Positions 23,339-34,774 of a stretch of 64,000 nt of DNA are shown here, piece by piece. This stretch comes from Scedosporium boydii (taxonomy: Eukaryota > Ascomycota > Sordariomycetes > Microascales > Microascaceae), in assembly GCA_002221725.1 (NCBI GenBank), contig NJFT01000060.1, forward strand, positions 124,001-188,000, read 5' to 3'. The notes under the pieces are model-generated. The model searched no databases, was not told the origin of the DNA, and was given only the letters and a program-made list of their open reading frames with translations. The stretch's first letter is position 1, and every line of letters starts with the position of its first letter. Made by a program: the position numbers and the translations under genes.

Positions 23339-24616
23339 AGGGAGGACACAGAGTTTGGAGGGTTCAACTCTGAGCTGTGAAGTTGAGATGGAAGAGTGCT
23401 GTAGAGGACCAACTTATATACTTGTTTTCGCTCTGTCGCGGTCCATGGCTCAGCCAATTGGTCCAAGATGCGTCAACCAGGGCTTGTGTAACCTGTGCGA
23501 TGCAGATCTGTTCCTCTAGGCATATAACAGGGGCATGCGTCGGGGAGATTCGGCTCTCGAGCTTCTGTTGGGGGGGTTGCTGCCTAGAGACCCCCAAGAT
23601 TCCTCAATGTCCAGTTTTACTTGTAGGCAGAAAGACTTGATTAGCTATCAGTTGATTTATCTACAGTAAGTGCAAGGGCACTGACTTAGCCAGTCAAAAA
23701 ACTCGCGCTTGTGGTTGGCTTTCTTCCTTTTGATATTCTGTGCCAGAGCGCTGTGGCGAGGGCTTGCTCTTCGTTCCAGTCATGATCGACGTCTCCAATC
23801 GTCGAACCGCCTTTGTTCTCAGGTTACGTCGTGTTTCGAGCATCTTGATGAAGTCTTCGAGTGCTTAGAGTCTTTCAGATTCCGCGCCATGTGCCCGACA
23901 TGAAATAGGCAAAGCCATACGTAGCCCGGTACAAATCTCGCCGGCAAGTTTGTTATAAGGAGATCGTTCCCAAGCCTGCCGAGCCTACCAGTGTTGTCGA
24001 TCTCGAGCATGAGATCAATGTGTCCACAGGGACAACTATGCAACTTTCGCACCATCCTCATAAACCTCGGAGCCCCTCGTGGTTATATACTCTGCCTCTC
24101 TGAATCATGCCATTTCTAGGATGTGTTGGAATTAGAATTTTCGAATTTACGTGCTTTGAAAGCCTTCGACATGGTTCGGTAATAGAGGTAGTTGCTCAGA
24201 GCTGCTTTAGGTGCTCTATGTAGGTGCAGTCCAGGCGTCCAGGCGCGACTGGGGACCACGCACGTGACGCAATTTCGTGGAATCACTGGGCAGAAAACCG
24301 GAGACATCGTAGAACGATTGAACTCAAGAAAAGAGGACACGGAACCAGAGCTTCATCCCGGCTATTCCGCCATCAAAAGGCTATAACCGAACCGGCAATC
24401 GAGCTTCGCGGCTGCGGCGCCTCTCAAATATCCATATCGCAAGAAATCACTGATAGCATGAGGTGACCATATGTAGCTGTTTCCTGGCTTCAACAGACTT
24501 ACGCGCGCGGCGGAGAAAACAGGCGGAGTTAGGACACGTTTGACTCCGACTCGATCTGATCCGGATTTCTTGACGTCGCCGCGGGCTCTTCCAGGAAACA
24601 CAAAACTCTCGCCAAC
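23339..24616. other. Intergenic region between divergent APH-like gene and GWT1
   Basis: It contains the upstream sequences of both divergent genes. Open frames here are short and unrecognised. Confidence 0.5.
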
Positions 24617-26225
24617 ATGTCCAACTCGTCCATCGATTACAAGAAACTCAAGGAGGACTTCGTGTCCAACTTGACCGGCGGGCCCATCAGCGAGATTAGC
24701 GCCGTGACTGCGGTCGGACCGGTAAGCTAGCTTCTTAGGCCTTGGAACACACTGCCGCTGCCAGTGTCCACAAGGAGCCGAGTCGCACAATGCGCGTGAG
24801 AGGCATTTTGCATCGCTAACTCTGACTCTGACCTCGTAGGTCGCCATCTTCCTCTGGTCTGTGCTACAAGCCCGCCAATCCTTCTTCAGATCATACAGCC
24901 TCCTCGCCTTTCTCGTCGACTACTTCATCAACGTCGCAACCATCATCCTCTCAACTACCCTATACTCTAGCACGCCCATCCTCCTGAGCCTTCTCCTCGT
25001 CGCCCCAGCTCTTCTCGTCTGGGCACTGCCCAGCTCATCGACTCCGAAAAAGAAGCCCCTTGTGCCCCCCGCCGCCAAATCTAAGAATGCCTCCGGAGCT
25101 CTCGGCGTCCTGTCGCTTAAACCCTTCCTTACCACTTACAGAGGCTCCATGATGATCATGACCTGTACCGCTATCCTCGCCGTCGACTTCAGACTCTTCC
25201 CTAGAAGATTCGCCAAGGTGGAGACGTGGGGTACCTCTCTGATGGATCTAGGTGTCGGTTCCTTCGTTTACTCCGCGGGTGTAGTCGCCGCACGTCCGGT
25301 CCTCAAGCAGCGCGCCGAAGGCCGAACGACACCGCTCCTCCGCCGATTAGCGCAATCGATGCGCCACTCCCTCCCTCTTCTCATCCTCGGAGTCATCCGC
25401 ACTCTCAGCGTCAAGGGTCTCGACTACGCCGAGCACGTCACCGAGTACGGCGTGCACTGGAACTTCTTCTTCACCCTGGGCTTCCTCCCACCCTTCGTCG
25501 CCGTCTTCCAGTCCGCTCTCAAGATCGTCCCCTCTTACGCGACACTCGCCGTCCTCTTGTCCGTCGTTTACCAGCTTGCCCTTGACAACACTCCCCTCAA
25601 GGCCTTCGTTCTAACGGCCCCGAGGACTAACCTATTTTCCATGAACAAGGAGGGCATCTTCAGCTTCATCGGATATCTATCCATCTTCCTCTGCGGCCAA
25701 GATGCAGGCATGTACATCCTGCCCCGCAGCATCACCCCGCCGCGAAGCGGAGTCTCCAAGGGCTCGCAGCGGACGACGCTCCTGTTGACCATGGCCGTCT
25801 GGTCCATGATCTGGGCGGCGCTGTACTTCTTCGCGACCGATTACAGCTTCGGCTTCGGGCTGTCCGTGTCCCGCCGGCTCGCGAACCTTCCTTACGTCCT
25901 CTGGGTCGCAGCGTTCAACTCGACCCAGATCTTAATATGCTGCCTCATCGACACCATCTTCTTCCCGGCGTTTTATAATGCCAATGACGCCAGGACGGAG
26001 AAGGAGGCGTACATCAACGCCACGAGTCGTGTGCTCAGGGCCTTTAATAGGAATGGCCTTGCCGTGTTCTTGCTGGCGAACTTGTTGACGGGGCTTGTTA
26101 ATATGACCGTGCCGACGCTGGACATGACGCCCTTGCAGACGATGGGTATCCTGGTGGGATATACCGGCCTTTTGAGCGTGGTTGCTGTTGGCTTGGATGC
26201 GTATGATATTTCTATTAAGCTTTAG
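24617..26225 (+). CDS. gwt1: GWT1, GPI-anchor inositol acyltransferase
   Basis: Exons are 24617-24721 and 24840-26225, giving 496 residues, the usual length for the family. The intron has a GTAAGC donor and a GTAG acceptor. The protein begins [19 protein letters not shown], a typical Gwt1 N-terminus with the FVSNLTGG element. About a dozen hydrophobic segments follow, with the conserved loop [12 protein letters not shown], the [21 protein letters not shown] motif near residues 175-195, and [16 protein letters not shown] in the C-terminal half. Gwt1 (PIG-W in animals) acylates the inositol ring of GlcN-phosphatidylinositol in the endoplasmic reticulum, an early step of GPI-anchor synthesis needed for cell-wall mannoproteins. 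It is known as the target of the antifungal manogepix. Identification is firm. Confidence 0.96.
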
Positions 26226-29200
26226 AGATGGTAGGCAGTGTTGGATAGAACGAGTTCTGGCGGTGTGTGTGTAGGAGATGGATTGGAGGACATCTAGCGT
26301 TTCACTGCATTTACGTGGCGTTATGAATTCTTCTGAGTGTGTGCAGTTTTGGATATCTAACTGGTTAAATGAGCCTTCCTTGCTTTGCTAGTACACAGTG
26401 AAGATTATTTCCATGGCTTACCTGCCTCCTCGAAGAACCTCGATGTATGGACAAGAGAGTGTTAGGATCCATCTACAGACGCATTGTCGATCGAAGAGTC
26501 GGCTAGTCGACTGAAGCTGTTGCTTATAGTCCCCGTTTTGGCCCTCGCTTGGCCTGATCTGAACTAGATATGGATTTACAATCACGACCAAGCATCTCAC
26601 CTATCGTCTTCTTGCTATTGAGAGTGGAGAACAACGCTATGCCGTAACATTGAGAATACACTTATTTTCCTGACCGAGCGTACGTCGACCACCATCCATA
26701 AGCATTCATGTCTCCTTGCTCCATCCGATTAGCGGTGAGGACTCGAGAAGTGCGACGTCCACTCACGAGGACACTTGCCCACATCGATGCTTGCCATCTC
26801 GACTGCCGAACGAGTTTGATATTCACGTCTCTCACGCCCCAAAAATCGAACAAGTCCTCGGAACGTCGGAAAGGGAGGCCCGGACCGGACGCAGCGCGCA
26901 GATTGCATACGCTCCATCCGTCTCCATATTTGGCCCAGAGCGAGATGCAACATCGACGCCCAGGATGCTACAATGCCGGGCACGATGAGGACTAGTACAC
27001 ACGAGGCATGGGTCGAGTCGACTTGCATTGCCGGGTGGATGCTGGACGCTGGGGCGAGCAAAACCGAGTTAAAACATGCTGCCGTACGATGCAAGCTCAA
27101 GCGAGAAACGAGCGGCGGTTGACTAGAGGAACGTTGATGAGAGCATGTCCCACCCGCTTCGGGCGGAGACGACCGCAGACGACCGCGCAACGCCGTTGTC
27201 AAGGCATAATAGGGGTTTTAAGAGCTAGGGGGATAGATTCAGTTCGCGAGAACGAGAGCCGAAATAGGAGTCCTGTAATGAGTCTGCAGAGTGGAAGCGT
27301 GAGCAGAAGATTTTTTTTCTCCTGTGCACAACCTTTTTTTCTTGTTTTTTTTCTTTATATTACGCCTTGGCCCGATGCGTTGTAGAAGGCAAATCGTACG
27401 ATTCTTGCCAGGTGGACCGCAGGTGGACCTTTAAACCGTTTTTGACCCCCACGCGTTTCTTGCATATTGGGCTCAGCCAAGCAAGCTGTGCAGGGCAGCG
27501 CTGGGGGGACACGGGCTCCTGGAATGAAGAAACGCCAACGTTGTTTGTTTCACGGGATATAGAAGGACTTGTTTCGCTCTTAATGGGTCTGAACTATTAT
27601 CAAATTTCGGCATTGATCCCAGCCGTGTGTGCCTCAAGGTGCCTCTTCATGAGCTGTGGGGGCCGATTCATGTCGGGCTGATCCTGGGAGAGAAGAGAAA
27701 AAGGAGCGGAAGGATCGTGTCTGTGAGTCTGCGAGTGAGAGTGTGACACATCCACATATCAATTACCCCAGGTTTCTTGATCGGATCCTGGTCGAGGATG
27801 ATGGAACAATACTTCGTACTTCGTTCACGGCTCGGGCACTTCGAGTCGGGTACGGGCAAAGGGGAAGACACGATAGCACTCCATGATCCGTGTGTAAGCG
27901 GGAGGCATTAACCTCGGAAGGTCTTGACGAGATTTCTGCTGCAACTTTAGTGCTCCGACTTAATATAACGAAATGGGTCTTGACTCTCGTGGTCGTTTGC
28001 CGATGTTTGAAGATAACAAAAAAGATTGGAGTCAACCGAGGCTCTTCCCCCCTTGCTCTGCGAAGATTAGTCTCGTTCAGAAGCGAATGAAGCAAGGCAT
28101 GGGAGCTATGATGCGTCCGCCAGAAACAGAAACAGAAACAAGCTGCAGGGACGCACAGGGACACGCAGCATACAAACAGCGGCACACACACATGTAGACG
28201 CACCTGCCACGAGAGGTGATCTGAAAAGCCGGAGAAGATCGATATCATGAAGGTATAAAGTACGAAGTTACTTGGAGTACTCGGGGTGCTGGAGTACTGG
28301 AGTACTTGATGTTATAGCCTTGAGGCCTGTGGTGGTGTAAATCTCTATCTCGGAAAGAAACCTCCGGGGACAAAGGGAAGGCGCCAAGGACCAAGGAGCC
28401 AGGAGCAAGTCTCATCTTTACAGCTCCTCTTTCCATTGCTCCCATCCGACGTCCGGTCCGGTCCGTCTTAACTTCCAAGTCTCGTGATATTACGTCGTAG
28501 GTACTTTCCCGCTTGCTTCCGCTCTTCACCGGCTGCAACCACGACCACGACCACGACCAGATTAATTGATGCACCCGGTCTGATCGCAGCTCCCGAACCT
28601 GCAACGATGTTTGCTTGTGTGAAGACATACGATTCTATTCAGGCAACATCGCTTTGCTTTTGTTGAGCTATTGTGTTTGTACCAATGACCTCGACACTCG
28701 AGGTCGGTCTGCATGCGCTCTTGCCATTTCTGTCCATGCTAAACATAAACAGTACTGGAAGCGCAATGGCATGGCAGGAGCAGACTGACGACACTAGATT
28801 GTGGGGACTCGATCCTGAAGGAGGGACCAAGTTCATTGTTGATGGGTCCATGATGATTACAATCCCTCGTCTGCGATAAGATTTATTTTCACATCCTTTT
28901 TTTTTTTTTTTACACTCTGACCGGTCCAATCTCAAATCCAGATCCGCCTCGGACCTGCGACAAACTCTTGTTTGCTAAACTCCACGAAGTGTGTGTGCCT
29001 GCCTTTTTTTCACGGTGCCCAAGCCACTTGCGTCTTATGACATGACATGTCACTTACATCAATCCATCAAGTGTCAACGTCTTGCCATCCTTATTAATAT
29101 TTCGCACATCCTTGCCAAACCCATACAATTGTACCAGCCCACGCCAGGCAACGTGCGGTATAAGACGTTGAGCTTAAACCCATGGTCAATGTAAATATCG

Positions 29201-29717
29201 TGTGTATCTCTTCCAGCTGTCTCTAGCTAGCAACACCAAGCACGGAGCCCCCTAAGAACTAGCACCTTCACTCCTCGGGCTTCCCGCTGTAACCATAAAA
29301 AAAAACCAAAAATGACGAACGCGACATGAATCATTGCATTGCGATGAACTTTTCCCCGACCTCCTGACCCCACAAACACAGCCCGTCAAACCGCCAAACC
29401 GCCAAACCATCAAACGTGGACCCCCCCCAAAAAGCTGCCCCATCCAAGTCCGTTGCATTTGATTCCCTCAATCCCCACACACATTACCCACCTTGACGTT
29501 TGCTCTCCTGTTCTTCCCGCCGGTCGAGTGTCTTGGGTTCCTACGAAGTATGTGCCTTTAAAAACGAAGAGAGTCACTTTTCTCCGAAGGGGGTTGAATA
29601 TGCCCAAACCATCCCGAATTAAGCTCTTCCTGATCTGGCCCATGGTTGAACATCACATGCACTAGTCTCGACTCGACCGGTGCAACAACACCTTTTCTTA
29701 TAACAAACAATCTTGAA
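26226..29717. other. 3.5 kb gene-poor region before the oleate hydratase gene
   Basis: No gene can be supported. It holds TACTTCGTAC at 27810, the near-match GTACGAAGTT at 28260, TACGAAGTA at 29542 (within 180 bases of the next start codon), tandem CCGCCAAA units near 29391-29415, an ACGACC triplet of repeats near 28541-28559, and poly-T tracts near 27310-27355 and 28895-28910. Confidence 0.55.
28273..28306. repeat. Three TGGAGTACT units within 34 bases
   Basis: The unit occurs at 28273-28281, 28290-28298 and 28298-28306, next to a near-match of the dispersed GTACGAAGTA motif at 28260. Confidence 0.6.
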
Positions 29718-31815
29718 ATGGAGGGACCACCACTCACCAACTCCTGCGCCGCCACCACTACTGCAGTCTTCGTCAACAATGGCGCCACGGGTGCCGGCGA
29801 CCGACGCGACCCGTTCAACACGGACGCCTGGCTCGTCGGCGGCGGCATCGCATCTCTGGCCGCCGCTGTCCATCTAATCACCGATGCTCAGATGCCCGCG
29901 AGTCGCATTCACATCTTAGAGGCGAGCCCGACGCCCGGTGGATCTATGGCTGCCGAAGATGAGCCCAAGGATTTAGATGCCCGTCCTGGTGCTGCTGGCG
30001 CCTCTGCGCGTCCAACTTCGCCGCCAGCAAGGAAAGGTTACGTCATCCGTGCGGCGCGGAAGCTTAACTTTTCTTACCGGTGTTTCTACGACACGTTGTC
30101 CAAGGTGCCGTATCCGTGTCGCTCGAAGGCAAAGGCGCATGCGAACGGGGCTAATGGCAGCACCAATGGACTTGGGGCTGCGGCTGCGGCTGCGGCTGCG
30201 GCTGCGGCAGAGGCAAAAGCGAAAGCAGAGGCGGGGGTAGAGGGAGAGCCAGATCTTGAGGGAGGGGCAAACGAGGAGCACATGGAGCCGGAGCCCGAAC
30301 CAGCATCCAAGCCTGAGCCTGAGCCCGAGCAGCAACAGCATGATGAAGAACCGCCAAAGACGTTGCTGGACCACATCCGGAGGAACCGGTCCAGCGCCAA
30401 GGAGAGACCACGTACCAAGATTCGACTAGTCTCTATGGATGAAAATGGCCGCCCCCAAACCGTAGATACTGCGACGATGGGCCTGAACCAGCGAGATCAG
30501 GCAGCGCTCATGGCCTTCATCCTCCGATCGGAAGAGAGCCTTGGGAACGCCACCATACGGGACTTTTTCGAGCTCGAGTTCTTCGAGACGAACTTTTGGG
30601 ACATGGTGTCGACTATGTACCTGTTTAAGCCGTGGCACAGCGCCATCGAGCTGCGGCGGTATCTTCACCGATTCTTGCACGAATTTCCTAACATCAGCAC
30701 GATGGCTGGCATGGAGTACATGCCGTCGAATGACTTTGAGGCGGCGATTGTCCCTTTAGTGGCCTACCTTAGGGAGCAGGGTGTTGACTTTCAATACGGT
30801 AAGCCGAGAGCCATTAGGTGTTCCCCCGAAACACATTTGATCAACGTAAATGTCTATTATGATCAAGGCAATGATTGCTAAGTCTAGCTTAGGAACCACT
30901 GCGCAAACTCTCAAGTTCGCGCCCAACACGAGAGACATGATCGTGTCGGGTATAGCTGTCCACCGAGAGAACTCGGATCTCATCATCCCCGTGAGGCCTT
31001 CCGATATCGTGCTGATCACGCTCGGCTCCATGGCATCGGGCTCCAAGCCCGGCACAAACACAAGGCCGCCCCTTCCCATGCCCACTAATAGATGGGTCCA
31101 CGACCATCCCGATCCTATTTGGAAGTTTTGGCTCGAGCTAGCAGATCCGAAAATTAACCCGCACGCCGCGAAGTTTGGCGACCCTCGCCTCTTCCGCGAG
31201 CACCAAGGCGAGTCAATGGGGGTTGCCTTCACCATCACCATGTTCGATAGGACCTTTATCCAGCACCTGCTCCACTGGGCAGGCAGCACTCACGGCACCT
31301 GTCCTCTCCTCTCGTTCCGCGACAGCCCGTGGCTACTCTCCATTACGATACCGAAGCAGCCCTATTTCACCGACCAGGACGAGGATACCACCGTCTTCTG
31401 GGGCTATGGGCTGTACCCCGACCAGCCGGGCCGCTTCGTGAATAAGCCGATGACGGAGTGTAGCGGTAGGGAAATCCTAACGGAGATCCTCCGGTTTATG
31501 GACTACCCCCTAGAGCCGACGCTGGAGAATTCTATAACGCTTCCTGTCCTGATGCCCCTCATCACGAGTCCGTACATAAAGAGGAAGAAGGACAGCCGGC
31601 CGCAGGTGGTTCCCAAGGGCAGCAAGAACCTGGGCTTGATGGGCCAGTACGTGGAGATTGAGAGGGACGTGACGTTTACGATGGAGTATTCCGTGCGGTC
31701 GGCGCAGACGGCGGTGTATGAGTTGATGGGGCTGGATAAGAAGCCGCCGGAGGTGTTTGGGGAGGATCCGTCGGCGGCTGTCCTAGGAGAGGCACTGAAG
31801 ACGTTGATGATTTGA
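29718..31815 (+). CDS. Oleate hydratase / MCRA family flavoprotein with low-complexity insert
   Basis: Exons are 29718-30798 and 30893-31815, giving 667 residues. The intron has a GTAAGC donor and a CTTAG acceptor. The family adds water to the cis-9 double bond of unsaturated fatty acids using FAD as a structural cofactor. The N-terminal dinucleotide-binding motif GGGIASLAAA lies at 41-50, followed by ILEASPTPGGS, as expected. C-terminal family blocks are present (LITLGSMASGS, FITRPMTECSGREIL-type segment, YPLEPTLENS). Two oddities appear. The motif that is RGGRE in bacterial enzymes reads RAARK at 111-115. A disordered insert of about 65 residues (poly-Ala, then Glu/Pro and Gln) lies near 150-215, between family blocks. 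The start is the first ATG. An upstream in-frame extension begins with a non-ATG codon and is ignored. Confidence 0.88.
30176..30208. repeat. GGCTGC hexanucleotide repeat inside the oleate hydratase gene
   Basis: More than five uninterrupted hexamer units encode the alanine run of the insert. Such in-frame hexamer arrays can change length without disturbing the frame. Confidence 0.85.
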
Positions 31816-32128
31816 GTACGATAAAAAGATGGTGTGAGATGGGTAGAGACGGTGGGGAGTACAAAAAAAAAATGGGAGAAGGATTTGGAGAAAAAAAAGG
31901 AAAGAGAAAAGGAAAGAGAAAAAAAGTTCCAAGTTGTAAGACTATTTTCATCATAGCATTGACGATACATTCGAGCGGGCTCAGATGGATCAGCGGAGTA
32001 CGGATTGAGGGAAAAAGAAAAAAGTCGAGTGTCTATAGTGTTTATCTCTAGCGATCCGAGCTTGCTCGGAACAAAAATAATGATGTTCTCTTCTCTTCTC
32101 TGTCTTAAAAAAGTACAAACTCTTGGAT

Positions 32129-32765
32129 TTATTCTAGTCTCCCCGGTGAAAAGTCCACGACGATGGCCTTTTCCACAGCAGACCCAACCCACTCGACGAA
32201 GGCCTTGTGGGCGGGATCGTCTCGAATGTAGTAGTCGCGGTCCCAGACGGAGGCGAATTCGACGACGAAGGCGTGGGTTATGCCGTTCTGGAGTTTGTGA
32301 GTACTTCTCATCTTTGAGAGGGAAAAAAAAAAATGAGAATAGAGTGAAGGGAGGATTCTACCTGAAGACCCTCGGGCGAGTTATCGATGCCGCCCTTTAC
32401 GGAGCGGATGTAAGGCTTCGAGCGGACGGGGTGAAGACACTCATGTTTGAGGGAGAGCATTCGGTTATAGACCTGTTTTATTGCTCGTTAGATTGATTTC
32501 TTTTCCGCATTCATTATGTTTGAAAATGGAGTGTAAATAATAAAAAATAAAATAAAAGAGTTGAGCCAGGACGTACTTTCTTGATGGTGGCGTTGTCGAC
32601 GGAGGATTTGAACTGGAAGAGGACGATGTGGGTGACTGTTTGGGGCACGAGCGGAAGGGTGGCCGGCGAGATGAGGGAGGAGAAGTCGGAGGTGATACCG
32701 AGATAGAGGAGGATGAGGAGGGCGAGGAGGAGGATGAGTTTGAGGGCGGTATGTTGGCGCGCCAT
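32129..32765 (-). CDS. Membrane-anchored stress-responsive A/B barrel (Dabb) protein
   Basis: Three exons on the minus strand (32577-32765, 32362-32472 and 32129-32287), all in phase 0, encode 152 residues. Residues 8-24 (LKLILLLALLILLYLGI) form a signal anchor. From about residue 43 the sequence VTHIVLFQFK begins a Dabb ferredoxin-like barrel, continuing with YNRMLSLKHECLHP, a central THAFVVEFAS strand and a YIRDDPAHKAFVEWV helix. Dabb domains usually dimerise; many fungal members have no known reaction, while a few plant members are cyclases. The anchor is unusual for this mostly soluble family and suggests a membrane- or lumen-facing domain. It is convergent with the oleate hydratase gene, 313 bases apart. 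Confidence 0.85.
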
Positions 32766-33463
32766 TGCGATGATGATGGTTTATCTCGTTCTTGATTGAA
32801 GAGCTCAACGATGCTGATTTTGCTGGATGATGAGGCCACTTGCTGGGATGCAGCTTGAGGCCTGGAGGACATTGATCCCGCTAAGGCTTGCCCCTACAAG
32901 TAAATCCCCCACTCGGACACTCGGGACGGCTGAGAGACTTGTCTCGGAAAGGATCTGCACCCGATAGGGCTGCACAAGCCGCCGCTTCTCTCTTCTGAAC
33001 TGCGTTTTTCGTTCCTTGGGGTGAAGGAAATAGCGTTGAGATTTGCCTGCCCCAGGCCACTGCCACTGCCGCTGCCACTGCCACCACTTTTGGGACGATG
33101 TGCACTGCCAGGCTCGAGACTCCACGTGGGGTTTAGCTCATGCAGGGGGCGCAAGTCCAGCCCCAGGCCCGTTTTTCTTTATCGTTCCAGGCTGTTGGGA
33201 AAGTCTAAAAGACGGACTCGAGTCTGCCTGCCTTGTTTGGATTGTACCCTCGATGACTTTTCTGTCAGCCCTGCTCTCTCCCTTTTTCTGAGCTTATCTC
33301 ACGAGTTAACCTCAATTGATCTCCCTCAAATACCCGGGAAAAATTAGCTTGAAAATAAAGCTATTTTGTTTCGAGTATTCTTCGCTCTCTTACAAGAGAC
33401 AATCACACCATTCCGGTCCCCGATTTGAGAGCACGAGAGCTTCTAGAACTTTGAACATCCACA
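32766..33463. promoter_or_regulatory. Shared divergent promoter region (Dabb / nicotinamidase)
   Basis: This 698-base interval separates two divergent start codons. It contains degenerate tandem CCACTG units near 33058-33090 and TCAATTGAT at 33312-33320, one base short of the dispersed ATCAATTGAT palindrome. No gene is seen inside. Confidence 0.5.
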
Positions 33464-34242
33464 ATGGCCTACAAACCCGCCCTCCTCGTCGTCGACCTCC
33501 AAGAGGACTTTTGTCCCCCCGTACGTCTCCCATCCCCTCCATCCCAAATATATCGACTTATACGCATCTATATACAAACGCACAAGAGCAACATCTCACT
33601 AACAGGCAGCTTCAGAATGGCGCCCTCCCCGTCCCCTCCGCCCGCTCCATCCTCCCCCCCACAAACACCCTCCTCACCTACCCCTTCCCCCTCAAACTCG
33701 CCACCCTCGACTGGCACCCCCCAACCCACATCTCCTTCGCCTCCAACCACCCCTCCGCCACCCCCTTCACCTCAACCCACACGATCCACCACCCTTCCGA
33801 CCCTTCCCTCTCCTACACCACCCCCCTCTGGCCTGTCCACTGCGTCCAAGACACGCCGGGAGCCTCTTTGGTCCCGGAACTCCGCGCCGATCTTCTCGAC
33901 GACGTCATCCGCAAGGGAACGAACCCGACGGTGGAGATGTACTCCGCCTTTTACGACCCGTACAAAGTCTCCGATTCGGGGCTCGCGAAGAGGTTGAAGG
34001 ATGAGGGCGTCACGCACGTTTTTGTAGTCGGGCTGGCGGCGGATTATTGTGTGAGGTGGTCGGCAGTCGATGCGGCGCGGGAGGGGTTTGTGACGTATAT
34101 CGTTGAGGAGGGGACGAGGGCCGTGGATCCTGGTAAATGGGAGGATGTTAAGAAGGAGATTGAGGAAGAGGGCGTCAAGGTTGTGGGGATGGCAGGTGAG
34201 GAGGTGGAGAGGGTTAGGAAGCTGGGAGAGGCGAGGGGGTGA
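33464..34242 (+). CDS. pnc1: Nicotinamidase (isochorismatase-like hydrolase)
   Basis: Exons are 33464-33520 and 33610-34242, giving 229 residues. The acceptor is the second AG of AACAGGCAG, which keeps the frame. The enzyme deamidates nicotinamide to nicotinate for NAD salvage and relieves sirtuin inhibition. The catalytic aspartate sits in ALLVVDLQEDFCPP. The metal-binding D-x-H appears in LDWHPPTHISFASNH. A lysine follows in VIRKGTNP, and the nucleophilic cysteine lies in VVGLAADYCVRWSAVDA, the normal Asp-Lys-Cys triad. WPVHCVQDTPGA is the usual nicotinamidase substrate loop. Length matches yeast Pnc1. The Pro-rich middle arises from C-rich codons and is still in frame with the domain. Confidence 0.93.
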
Positions 34243-34774
34243 GAGGGGGGATGTAATGTTGTCTGAGGGACTGGATGATGTTGATGATGCAAGCGATGCC
34301 ATTTTTTCTCTCTCTCTTCACCCTGTTCTTATTTTCAGCCTTTTCGTCTAAGCAGCAAGGATACAATTCAATGGGGACACTTGACTTGCATAGACATATC
34401 GCAAGAGATAAACATGTTTCTAACGCAGTGGTGGATATATTCGCGTGTACACACACGGCGTTGAATCTATCTTACGCCCAAGGGGGGAAGGGGGGGCATT
34501 AAAAAGTTCGTCCCTGATAAAACGGGAAAGAAAATAGTCAAGTAAAATTAATAAGCTGAAGAGAATTGATCGGGAAGAGATGAACTGCCTCCGAACAGGG
34601 CCTAGACAGAGAGAGACAAAAGAGAAAGAAACCAAGGAAACCCCTCGTCGGTGCAGTGCTCGACAACCCGTGTTATTCAAACAATGCCATAGATCATTAT
34701 AATCCATCGCTTCTTTCTTCGGCAGAAGAGTTCCGTTTCCTTCACTTTCTTCAATCATCCCCTATCATTCTTGT
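34243..34774. other. Intergenic region between convergent PNC1 and HMG-CoA reductase
   Basis: It holds the 3' flanks of two convergent genes and no recognisable gene. Confidence 0.6.

Noticed and set aside
29646..29717. 24-codon upstream extension of the oleate hydratase gene
   Set aside because: It begins with a non-ATG codon; the first ATG in frame is at 29718.
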